Part shown: in pieces, positions 17,203-25,774 of the stretch
How positions within the stretch are numbered: the first letter of the stretch is position 1
Layout of the letters: each line of letters begins with the position of its first letter
Assembly: GCF_042676065.1 (NCBI RefSeq)
Contig: NZ_JBHTJO010000001.1
Coordinates: 2,604,001-2,668,000, forward strand
Origin: Methyloligella solikamskensis
Lineage (GTDB): Bacteria > Pseudomonadota > Alphaproteobacteria > Rhizobiales > Methyloligellaceae
Direction: 5' to 3'
DNA: 64,000 bases
Notes under the pieces: generated by a model
Told to the model about the DNA's origin: nothing
What the model saw: the letters and a program-made list of their open reading frames with translations, nothing else
The model's database searches: none
Position numbers and translations under genes: made by a program

Positions 17203-17493
17203 CTAGTCGGTCTGGGCCGTCTCGCGCTCGACGAATTTGTGGAAGCGGCTGATGGAGCCGTCCTCGGTCTTCTCCTGATACATCATGACGAGACGTTCCT
17301 TCTCGAACTTGTCGAAGAACTCCTCCCAGGAGATTCGTTCCAGGCCAGGCGCGTCGTCGGGCTCGAAATCGAGACGCAGAATGCCGGCCTCACCGCCCTT
17401 GCCTGTGTCGGACACTGTCGCAGGACGTCCGCCGCGCTCCTCGGCCCATCTCTGAATCGTGTCGTGCTGGATGGTGATCTTGGTATCGCTCAT
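17203..17493 (-). CDS. Small conserved protein of unknown function
   Basis: 96-residue acidic cytosolic protein beginning MSDTKITIQHDTIQRWAEER. It resembles a widespread family of short proteins (pattern HDTIxxWxExRGGxPATV ... ILRxDF ... ISWEEFFxKFEKxxLxMxYQxKT) that databases often carry as uncharacterised or misname as branching enzyme. ATG at 17493 has AGGAGGATC directly upstream; the longer frame to 17757 overlaps the MFS start and is rejected. Convergent with the amidotransferase gene, divergent from the MFS gene. No catalytic motif seen. Confidence 0.8.
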   Translation of the reverse strand: MSDTKITIQHDTIQRWAEERGGRPATVSDTGKGGEAGILRLDFEPDDAPGLERISWEEFFDKFEKERLVMMYQEKTEDGSISRFHKFVERETAQTD

Positions 17494-17635
17494 GATCCTC
17501 CTCCGTCTTGTTGCCTGCCGCGTAAAACCGATTGCCGTCTGGTGAAGTTCCGCGTCCCGCTTGTCGTGCGGGGCCTGCGCCGCACCGGCGAAGCGTGGTA
17601 GTAGGGAATTGGAAGGTCGGAGCGCCGGGAGCCAG

Positions 17636-18946
17636 ATGAGCGAAGCCCAGCAGAGCGCCAGCGATGCATCGCAGCAGGCGCATGAGAAGCAGCTATCCCT
17701 TGCAGCCCTTGGCGCAGGCGCCGGCGGCAATCTTCTGGAGTGGTACGATTTCGGCATCTACGGGCTGCTCGCACCCGTGCTCGCCACCATCTTCTTCCCG
17801 GCAGAGGACCGGATCGCCGGGCTGATCGGCGCTTACGGGCTGTTCGCCGTGGGCTTCGCCATGCGGCCCATCGGCGGGCTCGTGCTGGGTGATCTCGGCG
17901 ACCGGCTCGGCCGGCGCTTCGTGCTGATCTTCTCCGTGGTTCTCATGGGGCTTGCGACCACGGGCATCGCGCTTTTGCCCGGCTACGAGACCCTCGGCAT
18001 CGCGGCACCGATCCTTCTGCTCCTGTTGCGGCTGGTGCAGGGCTTCTCGGTTGGCGGCGAGTTCACGGGCTCGGTGAGCTATCTGGTGGAGACGGCCCCC
18101 CAGCACCGCCGCGGCTTCGCCGGAAGCTTTGCGAATTTCGGATCGACATTGGGCATGCTGCTCGCCGCGGGCGTCAGCGCCCTCATCGTGACCTTCGCCA
18201 CGCCGGAGCAGCTCTCAAGCTGGGCGTGGCGCCTGGCCTTCCTGCTCGGCGGCGTCATTGCGCTCGGCGGGTACTTCCTCCGCCAACACATGGAAGAGGA
18301 TGGGCATAAGCCGCCGAAGCCCAGCCTCGACGACCCCCTGCCCCTGATGCAGGCGGTCACGAAGGCGCCGGGCGCCATGATCGCGGCCATCGTGTTCACC
18401 TCCGGCTACGGTATCGTGAACTATCTCACCATGGTGTTCTTCCCGGTCTATGCCAGCGAGTTCGGTGGCATTCCGGAGGCCACGGCGCTGCAGTTCAACA
18501 CCCTCGCCCAGGCGGCGGCGCTGGTGGTCGTGCCCCTGGCGGGACTTGCAACGGATCACCTGATCCGCCGACGCAGCCTTCTGGTTGGCGTGTTCCTCGC
18601 CGAGGCGGTCGCGGCCATCGCCTGCTTCAGCCTGGCGGCCGCCGGCGGAATCTGGGGCTTCGCCGCGGCGCAGATCCTCTTCGGCATCATGCTGGCCCTG
18701 GTTATGGGCACCGCGCCTGCCATGCTGGTGGAGCTGTTCCCCAGCGCGTTCCGCATGAGCGGCTATTCGGTCTCCTTCAATATCGGCATCGGGATCGCCG
18801 GCGGAACGGCGCCCATGGTGGCGACTGGACTGGTCGGCACGACGGGAGATCTGCTCGCGCCGGCTTGGTTCTTGATGTTCGGCGCAGCGATCGCCGCGGT
18901 CGGCGCTTTCGTCATGACCGACCGGAGCCGCGAGCCGCTTCGATAG
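17636..18946 (+). CDS. MFS transporter, metabolite:H+ symporter (MHS) type
   Basis: 436-residue major facilitator with 12 predicted helices. The MHS-subfamily signature NLLEWYDFGIYG lies near residue 33-44, followed by the loop motif GDRLGRR between helices 2 and 3, and RLVQGFSVGGEFTGSVSYLVE in helix 4/5. Relatives carry proline/betaine, alpha-ketoglutarate, citrate or shikimate with protons. ATG at 17636 follows GGGAG; the frame goes back to 17561 but that part is not MFS-like. It stands alone, with a terminator-like inverted repeat 80 bases downstream. Substrate not predictable. Confidence 0.92.
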   Translation: MSEAQQSASDASQQAHEKQLSLAALGAGAGGNLLEWYDFGIYGLLAPVLATIFFPAEDRIAGLIGAYGLFAVGFAMRPIGGLVLGDLGDRLGRRFVLIFSVVLMGLATTGIALLPGYETLGIAAPILLLLLRLVQGFSVGGEFTGSVSYLVETAPQHRRGFAGSFANFGSTLGMLLAAGVSALIVTFATPEQLSSWAWRLAFLLGGVIALGGYFLRQHMEEDGHKPPKPSLDDPLPLMQAVTKAPGAMIAAIVFTSGYGIVNYLTMVFFPVYASEFGGIPEATALQFNTLAQAAALVVVPLAGLATDHLIRRRSLLVGVFLAEAVAAIACFSLAAAGGIWGFAAAQILFGIMLALVMGTAPAMLVELFPSAFRMSGYSVSFNIGIGIAGGTAPMVATGLVGTTGDLLAPAWFLMFGAAIAAVGAFVMTDRSREPLR

Positions 18947-19025
18947 TGCACCGCAGCATTTATTAAGCTCTGCCGCCATTTCCCGGCCTTTTGCCCGGGC
19001 TTCTCAGACAATTTTCCTAAATCTG

Positions 19026-19074
19026 AAAAAGGCTTATTCGACAAAGCTTTAACTAGAAATTTTCGAGCCTTTTT
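19026..19074 (+). terminator. Terminator-like A/T-armed inverted repeat after the MFS gene
   Basis: AAAAAGGCT (19026-19034) and AGCCTTTTT (19066-19074) are perfect 9-base complements separated by 31 bases that hold an inner palindrome AAAGCTTT (19043-19050). A-run before and T-run after fit a bidirectional intrinsic terminator, though the loop is long. The 18947-19172 gap is unusually AT-rich for this window and must also hold the promoter of the secretion operon. Confidence 0.45.
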
Positions 19075-19172
19075 AAGAGCTTGTCTGATTAGCTCATGCT
19101 CTAAGTGATCGGTTGCTCAGGTTGGGAGGACCCGACAACCGGTGGTTGCATGAGTGAGGTCTGGACGCACAA

Positions 19173-20900
19173 GTGGTTAAAAAAGCAGGTTTCCAAGACG
19201 TAGACGCTCCCGTTGAGCGCTCTGAGCTTGCCCAAGCTCTTTCCCAGTGCCGCGCAGCATTCGTTTCGGTCGGCCTGTTCAGTGCATTGATCAACGTGCT
19301 CATGCTGACCGGGCCGCTGTTCATGCTGCAGGTCTACGATAGGGTTCTGCCGAGCCGCAGCGTCGAGACGCTGGTGGGCTTCGCCATCCTCGTCATCATC
19401 CTCTACGCCTTCCAGGCGATCCTCGAAGGAATCCGGGGGCGGCTGATGAGCCGCATCGGCACCCATCTCGATGAAAGCCTTTCCTCCAGGGTCTATTCAA
19501 TCATCGCCAAGCTGCCGTTCTTCGCGCGCGGCCAGGGCGACGGTCTGCGTCCCGTTCGCGATCTCGATCAGATCCGCTCGTTCCTCTCCGGAGGCGGACC
19601 GACCGCCATGTTCGATCTGCCATGGATCCCGGTCTATCTCGCGCTTTGCTTCCTGTTTCATCCGCTGATCGGCATTGCGGCTCTTGCCGGCGGTGCCGTC
19701 CTCTTCGTGATCACGATACTGGCGGAGTACATGACCCGCAGGCCGACCGCCGCCGCCGCGGAGCTTGCCGCTTCGCGCAACGGGCTTCTGGAAGCAACGC
19801 GACGGAACGCTGAAGCCGTGCACGCCATGGGAATGGCGGATCGCCTTAACGACCGGTGGTCGGAGGTCAATGCCGGCTATCTGGAGCATCAGCGCCGCGC
19901 CTACGACGTGGCGAGCGGGCTCAGCACCCTGTCGCGCGCGCTGCGGCTTCTAATCCAATCGGTAATCTTGGGCCTCGGCGCCTATCTCGTGATCCACGAG
20001 CAGGCGAGCGCCGGCGTGATCATCGCGAGCTCCATTCTGGTCTCCCGCGCGCTGGCCCCGGTCGAGCTTGCGGTCGCCAACTGGCGGAGCTTCGTGGGCG
20101 CGCGCCAGAGCTGGAAGAGCCTGGAGCAGATGTTGACCATGATCCCCGCCAGGCAGGCACCGCTTGCGCTGCCGCGGCCGGAAGAGATCTTGGCCGTCGA
20201 AGGCGTCTCGACCACCCCGCCCGCTTCGCCGCGCATCGTTCTCAGAGATGCGACCTTCGCTCTGAAGGCCGGCGATGCGCTGGGCATCATCGGCCCGAGC
20301 GGCGCCGGCAAGTCGACGCTTGCGCGCACCCTGGTGGGTGTCTGGCCGGCCCTGCGGGGGCGGATCAGCCTGGACGGCGCGGCCCTCGACAATTGGTCGG
20401 CCGAAGATCTCGGGCGCCATATCGGCTACCTGCCCCAGGGCGTTGAGCTTTTCGACGGCACGGTTGCGGAAAACATCTCGCGGTTCGATCCCGAAGCCAG
20501 CCCCGACGCGATCCTGAGCGCGGCGAAATCCGCCGGCGTCCATGAGCTGATCCTGTCCCTGCCGGCCGGCTACGACACGATCATCGGCGAGAGCGGCGAA
20601 GCACTTTCCGCTGGTCAGCGGCAACGGGTGGCGTTAGCGCGCGCGCTCTACGGCGATCCGTTCCTGGTGGTGCTGGACGAGCCGAACGCCAATCTCGACG
20701 AGGCGGGCGACCAAGCTTTGACCACGGCCATCGCAAGCGTGCGCGAGCGCGGCGGAATCGCCGTGGTCGTGGCCCATCGACCGAGCGCGCTGGCGGCCAC
20801 AAATCTCGTTCTCTTGCTGGTCGAGGGGCGGATCGAGCGTTTCGGCCCCAAGGAGAAGACGCTGCGCGGACTGGTCCGAAGCGCGACCGAGGCAGCCTAA
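19173..20900 (+). CDS. Type I secretion ABC transporter, permease/ATPase (PrtD/HlyB type)
   Basis: 575-residue inner-membrane exporter. N-terminal transmembrane domain (about 25-310) starts SALINVLMLTGPLFMLQVYDRVLPSRS, diagnostic of type I secretion permease/ATPases. The C-terminal ATPase has Walker A GPSGAGKST, Q-loop region YLPQGVELFDGTVAENI, signature SAGQRQRVALARAL and Walker B LVVLDEPNANLDE. No C39-peptidase-like N-terminal domain, so substrates keep a C-terminal signal as in PrtD systems. GTG at 19173 is the only plausible start after an in-frame stop; no clear ribosome site. Followed 27 bases later by its HlyD partner. No RTX-type substrate or TolC gene is in view. Confidence 0.92.
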   Translation: MVKKAGFQDVDAPVERSELAQALSQCRAAFVSVGLFSALINVLMLTGPLFMLQVYDRVLPSRSVETLVGFAILVIILYAFQAILEGIRGRLMSRIGTHLDESLSSRVYSIIAKLPFFARGQGDGLRPVRDLDQIRSFLSGGGPTAMFDLPWIPVYLALCFLFHPLIGIAALAGGAVLFVITILAEYMTRRPTAAAAELAASRNGLLEATRRNAEAVHAMGMADRLNDRWSEVNAGYLEHQRRAYDVASGLSTLSRALRLLIQSVILGLGAYLVIHEQASAGVIIASSILVSRALAPVELAVANWRSFVGARQSWKSLEQMLTMIPARQAPLALPRPEEILAVEGVSTTPPASPRIVLRDATFALKAGDALGIIGPSGAGKSTLARTLVGVWPALRGRISLDGAALDNWSAEDLGRHIGYLPQGVELFDGTVAENISRFDPEASPDAILSAAKSAGVHELILSLPAGYDTIIGESGEALSAGQRQRVALARALYGDPFLVVLDEPNANLDEAGDQALTTAIASVRERGGIAVVVAHRPSALAATNLVLLLVEGRIERFGPKEKTLRGLVRSATEAA

Positions 20901-20927
20901 CAGGCAAGAATCAACAGGTAAGACTCC

Positions 20928-22238
20928 ATGGCGGCGAACCAGACACATCAAACCAAGGCGGCACTCCGGCGGCATATGCTGCTCGGCCTTGCCTGCACGC
21001 TCCTGCTCGTGGGCGGGCTCGGCGCGTGGGCGGTGGTCACGGAAATTTCCGGTGCGGTCATTGCGCCCGGCGTTCTGGAAGTCGATTCCAGCGTGAAGAA
21101 GGTTCAACACCCGACCGGCGGCGTGGTGGGGGAGCTGCTGGTGCGCGAGGGCGACAAGGTCGAGGCCGGCCAAGTTCTGGTGCGGCTCGACGAGACTCAG
21201 ACGCGGTCCAATCTCGCCATCGTCGCCAAGTCGATCGATGAGTTCCTGGCGCGCGAGGCCCGGCTCGAGGCGGAGAAGACCGGGGCGGACAACCTCGACT
21301 TCGCCGACGAGCTCATGGTGCGGCGGGACGATCCGACGGTGAAGAAGCTCATGACGGGCGAACGCAAGCTGTTCGAGCTGCGCAAGAACGCGCGGGAAGG
21401 CCGCAAGGCCCAACTACAAGAGCGTATCGCCCAGCTGAACGAAGAGATTTCCGGCCTGACCGAGCAGGCCGAGGCCAAGAAGAGCGAGATGGCGCTTCTG
21501 GAAAAGGAGCTCGGCGCGGTCCGCACGCTCTGGGACAAGAAGCTGGTTCAGCTCAATCGCGTGACGGCGCTGGAGCGGGATGCTGCCCGTCTCGCGGGCG
21601 AGCGCGGCCAGCTGATTGCGTCCATCGCCCAAGCCAAGGGCAAGATCGCCGAGGTGAAGCTGCAGATCATCCAGGTGGATGAGGAGATGCGCAGCGAGGT
21701 CGCCCAGCAGCTCGCGGAGATCCGCGCAAGTCTGTCGGAGCTGGCGGAGCGCAAGGTGGCCGCGGAAGACCAGCTGAAGCGCGTCGACATCCGGTCGCCC
21801 CAGAACGGCATCGTGCATGAACTCGAGGTTCACACGGTGGGCGGCGTGGTGTCGGCCGGCGAGCCGCTGATGCTGATTGTGCCGCGGGACGACGACCTGA
21901 TCGTCGAGGCCAAGGTCTCGCCCAACGACATCGATCAGCTCCGGCCGGGGCAGCGGGCGGTGCTGCATTTCTCTGGATTCAATCAGCGCACGACGCCCGA
22001 AGTGGACGGTGAGATCAGCCGCATCGGTGCGGACCTCTCCACGGACAAGGCCACGGGGCGGCAGTACTTCCTGGCACGGGTGACGATCGATCCCAAGAGC
22101 CTCGAAAAGCTCGGCGACTTGAAGCTGGTGCCGGGCATGCCGGTGGAGGTGTTCATGAAGACCGAACCCCGCACGGTTCTCTCCTTCCTGCTGAAGCCGC
22201 TGCAGGACCAGATCGAGCGGACCTTCCGGGAGGCGTAG
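20928..22238 (+). CDS. HlyD-family type I secretion membrane-fusion protein
   Basis: 436-residue periplasmic adaptor with one N-terminal membrane helix (about 17-38: MLLGLACTLLLVGGLGAWAVV). It then shows a lipoyl/barrel entry APGVLEVDSSVKKVQHPTGG with LLVREGDKVEAGQVLVRLDET, a long alpha-helical coiled coil (about 130-275, rich in E/K/L/A heptads), the return half RVDIRSPQNGIVHELEVHTVGGVV and the C-terminal beta-barrel. ATG at 20928 follows the ABC gene by 27 bases. It links the inner-membrane ATPase to an outer-membrane TolC-like duct, which must be encoded elsewhere. Confidence 0.92.
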   Translation: MAANQTHQTKAALRRHMLLGLACTLLLVGGLGAWAVVTEISGAVIAPGVLEVDSSVKKVQHPTGGVVGELLVREGDKVEAGQVLVRLDETQTRSNLAIVAKSIDEFLAREARLEAEKTGADNLDFADELMVRRDDPTVKKLMTGERKLFELRKNAREGRKAQLQERIAQLNEEISGLTEQAEAKKSEMALLEKELGAVRTLWDKKLVQLNRVTALERDAARLAGERGQLIASIAQAKGKIAEVKLQIIQVDEEMRSEVAQQLAEIRASLSELAERKVAAEDQLKRVDIRSPQNGIVHELEVHTVGGVVSAGEPLMLIVPRDDDLIVEAKVSPNDIDQLRPGQRAVLHFSGFNQRTTPEVDGEISRIGADLSTDKATGRQYFLARVTIDPKSLEKLGDLKLVPGMPVEVFMKTEPRTVLSFLLKPLQDQIERTFREA

Positions 22239-22319
22239 CCGCCTCGCGCGACTGAGGTGGATCGAGCGGCGTAGCCTCGCCCCTTGCCAGACGGGCCGGG
22301 ACGGCTTAGCAGGCGCGGC

Positions 22320-23837
22320 ATGGATGCCATCTTCGACCGGGGCGCGCCGCCGCCCTGCCCCGCGCCCTTCAATCTCGCAGCGTATGTGCTGCATCACGCG
22401 CGAGATCTCGGCGATAAAACCGCGCTTGCGGTGATCTCTCCATCCGCTGCCGACCGATGGAGCTATCAGCGTCTCGAGGCCGCGGTCCTGGGAACGGCGC
22501 GGGGCTTCGTGGCCGAAGGGTTGCAGCCGGGCGACCGCCTACTCATGCGGCTGGGCAACAGCGTGGAGTTTCCGCTGACTTTCCTGGCCGCGCTCGCCGC
22601 CGACATCATTCCCGTGCCGACCTCGGCCCAGCTCACGGCGTCGGAAGTCGCCAAGATCATCACGGAAGTGGCGCCGAAACTGATCGTCGCGGAAGACGGC
22701 GTTGCGGTTCCGGAGAACGCGCCCTGCCCTGTGCTTCCCGCCGAGGCGCTGACCGAGATGAATGGGCTTGAGCCGGCGGAATACGCCATGGGCGATCCGG
22801 AACGGCCCGGCTACATCATCTACACATCCGGCACGTCTGGTCAGCCCCGCGCCGTGACCCATGCGCATCGCGCGATCTGGGCGCGGCGGATGATGTGGGA
22901 GGGCTGGTACGGCTTGGAAGAGAGCGACCGGCTGCTCCATGCAGGCGCGTTCAACTGGACCTATACGCTGGGAACGGGGCTGCTCGACCCCTGGACCCGT
23001 GGCGCGACGGCGCTCATCCTCGATAGCGGGGTGACGCCTGATCAGCTCGGCGCGCTCATGAAAGACCATGAAGCGACGCTGTTCGCTGCCGCGCCGGGCG
23101 TCTATCGCAAGCTTCTGCGCACACCGCTTCCCGCCCTGCCCGCGCTCCGCCACGGACTTTCGGCCGGCGAGAAGATGCCCGACGGAATCCGGAGCCATTG
23201 GGAAGAGGCGACCGGCACCCCGATCCACGAAGCGTTCGGCATGTCGGAATGCTCCACCTTCGTCTCCAGCTCGCCAGCCCATCCGGCGCCGACCGGCACG
23301 CTCGGCTATCCGCAGAAAGGGCGCCGCGTGGCGGTGCTTGGCGAAGACGGACCAGTCAACTTCGGCGAACCGGGCGTGCTCGCCGTCTCCCGGCGAGACC
23401 CCGGTTTGATGCTGGGCTATTGGGGCGAGGCGGAAGAGACGGCGGAGCGCTTCTCCGGCGAATGGTTCCTGACCGGCGACCATGTGAGTCTCGCCAAGGA
23501 CGGCGCGGTCACCTATCTCGGCCGGACCGACGACATGATCAATGCGGGCGGCATCCGCGTCTCGCCCATCGAGATCGAGTCCGTGCTGAACGCCCATCCC
23601 GATATCGCCGAGAGCGCGGCCGCCGAGGTGGAGGTCAAGGCCGATACGACGGTCATCGCCGCCTTCTATGTTTCCTCTGGCGAGATCGATCAGGACGCGT
23701 TGCAGGCCTACGCGTCTGAGAAGCTCGCCGCCTATAAGGTGCCGCGGATCTATGTGCGCCTGGACGCTCTGCCGAAGAGCGCCAACGGTAAGCTGGCGCG
23801 CAAGTTGCTCCGGGAAGACTACGAGCACAGCCACTAG
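22320..23837 (+). CDS. AMP-binding acyl/aryl-CoA ligase
   Basis: 505-residue adenylate-forming enzyme of the ANL superfamily that activates an acyl or aromatic acid with ATP and transfers it to CoA. The P-loop YIIYTSGTSGQPRAVTHAH, EAFGMSECSTFV (A5), GEWFLTGDHV (A7), YLGRTDDMINAGGIRVSPIEIE (hinge A8) and the catalytic lysine region LPKSANGKLARK (A10) are all visible. Overall it resembles benzoate-CoA/acetyl-CoA ligase relatives. ATG at 22320 is preferred over a TTG at 22284 because the conserved part starts soon after; the ribosome site is weak. 81 bases after the HlyD gene; no functional link is evident. Confidence 0.9.
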   Translation: MDAIFDRGAPPPCPAPFNLAAYVLHHARDLGDKTALAVISPSAADRWSYQRLEAAVLGTARGFVAEGLQPGDRLLMRLGNSVEFPLTFLAALAADIIPVPTSAQLTASEVAKIITEVAPKLIVAEDGVAVPENAPCPVLPAEALTEMNGLEPAEYAMGDPERPGYIIYTSGTSGQPRAVTHAHRAIWARRMMWEGWYGLEESDRLLHAGAFNWTYTLGTGLLDPWTRGATALILDSGVTPDQLGALMKDHEATLFAAAPGVYRKLLRTPLPALPALRHGLSAGEKMPDGIRSHWEEATGTPIHEAFGMSECSTFVSSSPAHPAPTGTLGYPQKGRRVAVLGEDGPVNFGEPGVLAVSRRDPGLMLGYWGEAEETAERFSGEWFLTGDHVSLAKDGAVTYLGRTDDMINAGGIRVSPIEIESVLNAHPDIAESAAAEVEVKADTTVIAAFYVSSGEIDQDALQAYASEKLAAYKVPRIYVRLDALPKSANGKLARKLLREDYEHSH

Positions 23838-23840
23838 CGC

Positions 23841-23945
23841 ATGCTTCAGGGGCCGATCCGGACCCGGCGAAAAAGCTTGTACTCGCCCGCTCGTTGAGCG
23901 AGCCTTCCCATGGGGAGCATGTCTTCAAGGGAGGGCTGAAGCATG
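23841..23945 (+). promoter_or_regulatory. Structured leader: long-range inverted repeat covering a start codon
   Basis: CATGCTTCAG at 23841-23850 is the exact complement of CTGAAGCATG at 23936-23945, which includes the ATG of the first GlsB-like gene. Between them is a small hairpin GCTCG-TTGAG-CGAGC (23889-23903). If transcribed together the repeat could hide the start codon; it could also be chance. Confidence 0.3.
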
Positions 23946-24224
23946 ACTGCTACCATCGTTCAAATCATAGTTTGGCTTATCGTCGGGGCGCTCGCCGGCT
24001 CGCTGGCCGGGTTTGCCATCACAGGCAAGCTCAGCGGGCTCGGACGCTGGATGAATCTCGGCCTCGGACTTGTCGGCGCGTTGATCGGCGGCGCGGTGTT
24101 CCGGTTCTTCAATATCTGGCCGGGGCTCGATTCCGTCTCCATTTCGCTTCGGGACATCGTCGCGGCGTTTCTGGGGGCGCTGGTTTTCCTGATCATCCTG
24201 CGGCTGATCCAGGCCCGACGATAG
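23943..24224 (+). CDS. Small GlsB/YeaQ/YmgE-like membrane protein
   Basis: 93-residue protein with about three membrane helices: TIVQIIVWLIVGALAGSLAGFA, LGLGLVGALIGGAVFRFF and DIVAAFLGALVFLIILRLI. The glycine-rich helices with G-x3-G spacing match the transglycosylase-associated/GlsB family, tied to general stress responses. GGGAGGG sits 8 bases before the ATG at 23943. A second relative follows 97 bases downstream, so the two form a tandem pair. Molecular role unknown. Confidence 0.82.
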   Translation: MTATIVQIIVWLIVGALAGSLAGFAITGKLSGLGRWMNLGLGLVGALIGGAVFRFFNIWPGLDSVSISLRDIVAAFLGALVFLIILRLIQARR

Positions 24225-24321
24225 GCTTCCGCGTCCGACAGCGCTGTGGAGAACGGTTCGGACCGGCGGAACCGCAATGGGGCGTGCACGTTGCTAGAGC
24301 AGGCAACTTGAGAGGGGAGCT

Positions 24322-24579
24322 ATGCTCTATATTCTTTGGATCATTCTGATCGGCTTCATTGCTGGCGTCATCGCCAAATTCATCATGCCGGGGGACAACG
24401 AGCCTCAGGGCTTCATCCTGACTACCCTGCTCGGCATTGCCGGCGCGTTCGTCGCGACCTATCTCGGCCAGTTCATCGGCTGGTATAATGCGGAGGATTC
24501 CGCCGGTCTTATCGGCGCGACCGTCGGAGCGATCATCGTGCTGTTCATCTGGGGCGCCATCGCCAAAGAACGCAGCTAG
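24322..24579 (+). CDS. GlsB/YeaQ/YmgE family stress-response membrane protein
   Basis: 85-residue canonical GlsB/YeaQ member: MLYILWIILIGFIAGVIAKF, then MPGDNEPQGFILTTLLGIAGAFVATYLG and GLIGATVGAIIVLFIWGAIA. The PGDNEPQGF loop and the two glycine-rich helices are family hallmarks. GAGAGGGGAG lies just before the ATG. Paired with the preceding, more divergent relative, and followed by a long hairpin at 24604-24657. Confidence 0.9.
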   Translation: MLYILWIILIGFIAGVIAKFIMPGDNEPQGFILTTLLGIAGAFVATYLGQFIGWYNAEDSAGLIGATVGAIIVLFIWGAIAKERS

Positions 24580-24603
24580 ACGCGTGTAGCGCCGCCGCTG
24601 CGA

Positions 24604-24657
24604 AGCGGGTGCAGAGGACCTGCATGGAGAACTTTCTCCCTGCAGGTCTTCCCCGCT
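24604..24657. terminator. Long imperfect hairpin after the GlsB-like pair
   Basis: Outer stem AGCGGG (24604-24609) with CCCGCT (24652-24657), a 4-base bulge, then an 11-base stem 24614-24624 with 24641-24651 (GACCTGCA core, one G-T pair), a T/C mismatch and GGAG/CTCC around the loop. A competing small hairpin CCGCT-GCGA-AGCGG (24595-24608) shares the outer arm. Only a short T-run follows, so it may be a terminator, an mRNA-stabilising end or part of a small RNA. Confidence 0.5.
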
Positions 24658-24779
24658 CGGCGTATCGATATTGCTTCCGTCGTCGGAGAGACACGCTTCT
24701 CCGTTAGATGCATTCTCTGCGACCGAACTGAATTGTACTGACCCAAATTTGCCGATCGAAATTCATGGGGGCTTAGACA

Positions 24780-25754
24780 GTGGCAGCACTGTCAGTAGCT
24801 TTTTTCATTCTGGCGGCGATCGTAATCGTGGGCAGTTATCTGCCTCTGATCCCGACTCATGCCGGAATCGTCCGTATCTGCGATTTTCCGCGGCCGCAAT
24901 TGCTCATCGGCGGGGCCGTCGCGCTTGCGGGACTTGCGCTGACGACCAGCTGGCAGGATCCGCTCTTCTGGATCGCGGCCGTACTGCTAATCCCCGCCCT
25001 CGTGCTGCAGGCCTTGCGCATCTGGCCTTACATGCCGCTTCTGCCACCTCCCACGCGTCCGCCGGCGAAGCCGGAAACCCGTAAGCTCTCGCTGCTGATG
25101 GCCAATGTGCGGCGGGAGAATCGCAACGCCGATACCCTCGTCACGCTCCTCAAACAGTACGATCCGGACATCGCCTTCATCGTGGAGATCGACGATTGGT
25201 GGAAGGACCAGCTCCAGCCGATCGCCGATCGCTATCCGCACGTCACCGCCCTGCCCCAGGACAATGGCTACGGGCTCCTGTTCATGACGCGATTGCCCCT
25301 CGAGGCGTGCGAGATACGCCACTTGGTCCGTAAGGAGATCCCGTCGCTGAGGGCCAAGCTGAGCCTGGAGCCGGGGAACAGCTTCTGGTTCTACGGGCTC
25401 CACCCGGAGCCGCCCGGGCCGGTGCAGGACGCTGAAGACCGGGATGCCGAACTGCTGATCGTGGCCCGGGAGATGCGCGACGACGGCGAAGCTTCCGTGG
25501 TGGCCGGCGACCTCAACGACGTCGCCTGGTCACGCACCACGTCGAGCTTCCAGCGGATTTCGAGCTCACAGGATCCGCGCCGCGGGCGCGGACTTTATGC
25601 GACCTTCCACGCCGATTACTGGTTCGCCCGCTGGCCGCTGGACCACCTGTTCCATACCCACGAGTTCGCAACCAAGGAGATCGAGGTGTTGCCCCATATC
25701 GGGTCGGATCACTTCCCGGTCTTCGCGCGGCTCTCCTATGTCGGCGAGCCTTAG
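24780..25754 (+). CDS. Membrane-anchored endonuclease/exonuclease/phosphatase family protein
   Basis: 324-residue protein with three N-terminal hydrophobic segments (about 3-22, 38-56, 60-78) followed by an EEP-superfamily domain. The catalytic pattern includes LLMANVRRENRN, DIAFIVEIDDWW, YGLHPEPPG, VAGDLNDVAWS and the terminal HIGSDHFPVFARL. Relatives in bacteria are membrane-linked phosphodiesterases or phosphatases of unknown target. GTG at 24780 has GGGGGC upstream. The gene stands alone, convergent with a Crp/Fnr regulator. Metal-dependent hydrolysis is a safe call; the substrate is not. Confidence 0.85.
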   Translation: MAALSVAFFILAAIVIVGSYLPLIPTHAGIVRICDFPRPQLLIGGAVALAGLALTTSWQDPLFWIAAVLLIPALVLQALRIWPYMPLLPPPTRPPAKPETRKLSLLMANVRRENRNADTLVTLLKQYDPDIAFIVEIDDWWKDQLQPIADRYPHVTALPQDNGYGLLFMTRLPLEACEIRHLVRKEIPSLRAKLSLEPGNSFWFYGLHPEPPGPVQDAEDRDAELLIVAREMRDDGEASVVAGDLNDVAWSRTTSSFQRISSSQDPRRGRGLYATFHADYWFARWPLDHLFHTHEFATKEIEVLPHIGSDHFPVFARLSYVGEP

Positions 25755-25774
25755 GCTGTAGCCGGCGTAAAGCC

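Noticed and set aside
19082..19150. Possible riboswitch-like folding upstream of the secretion operon (GGTTG/CAACC arms)
   Set aside because: Arms are short and pair imperfectly in several alternative ways; no known riboswitch core recognised.
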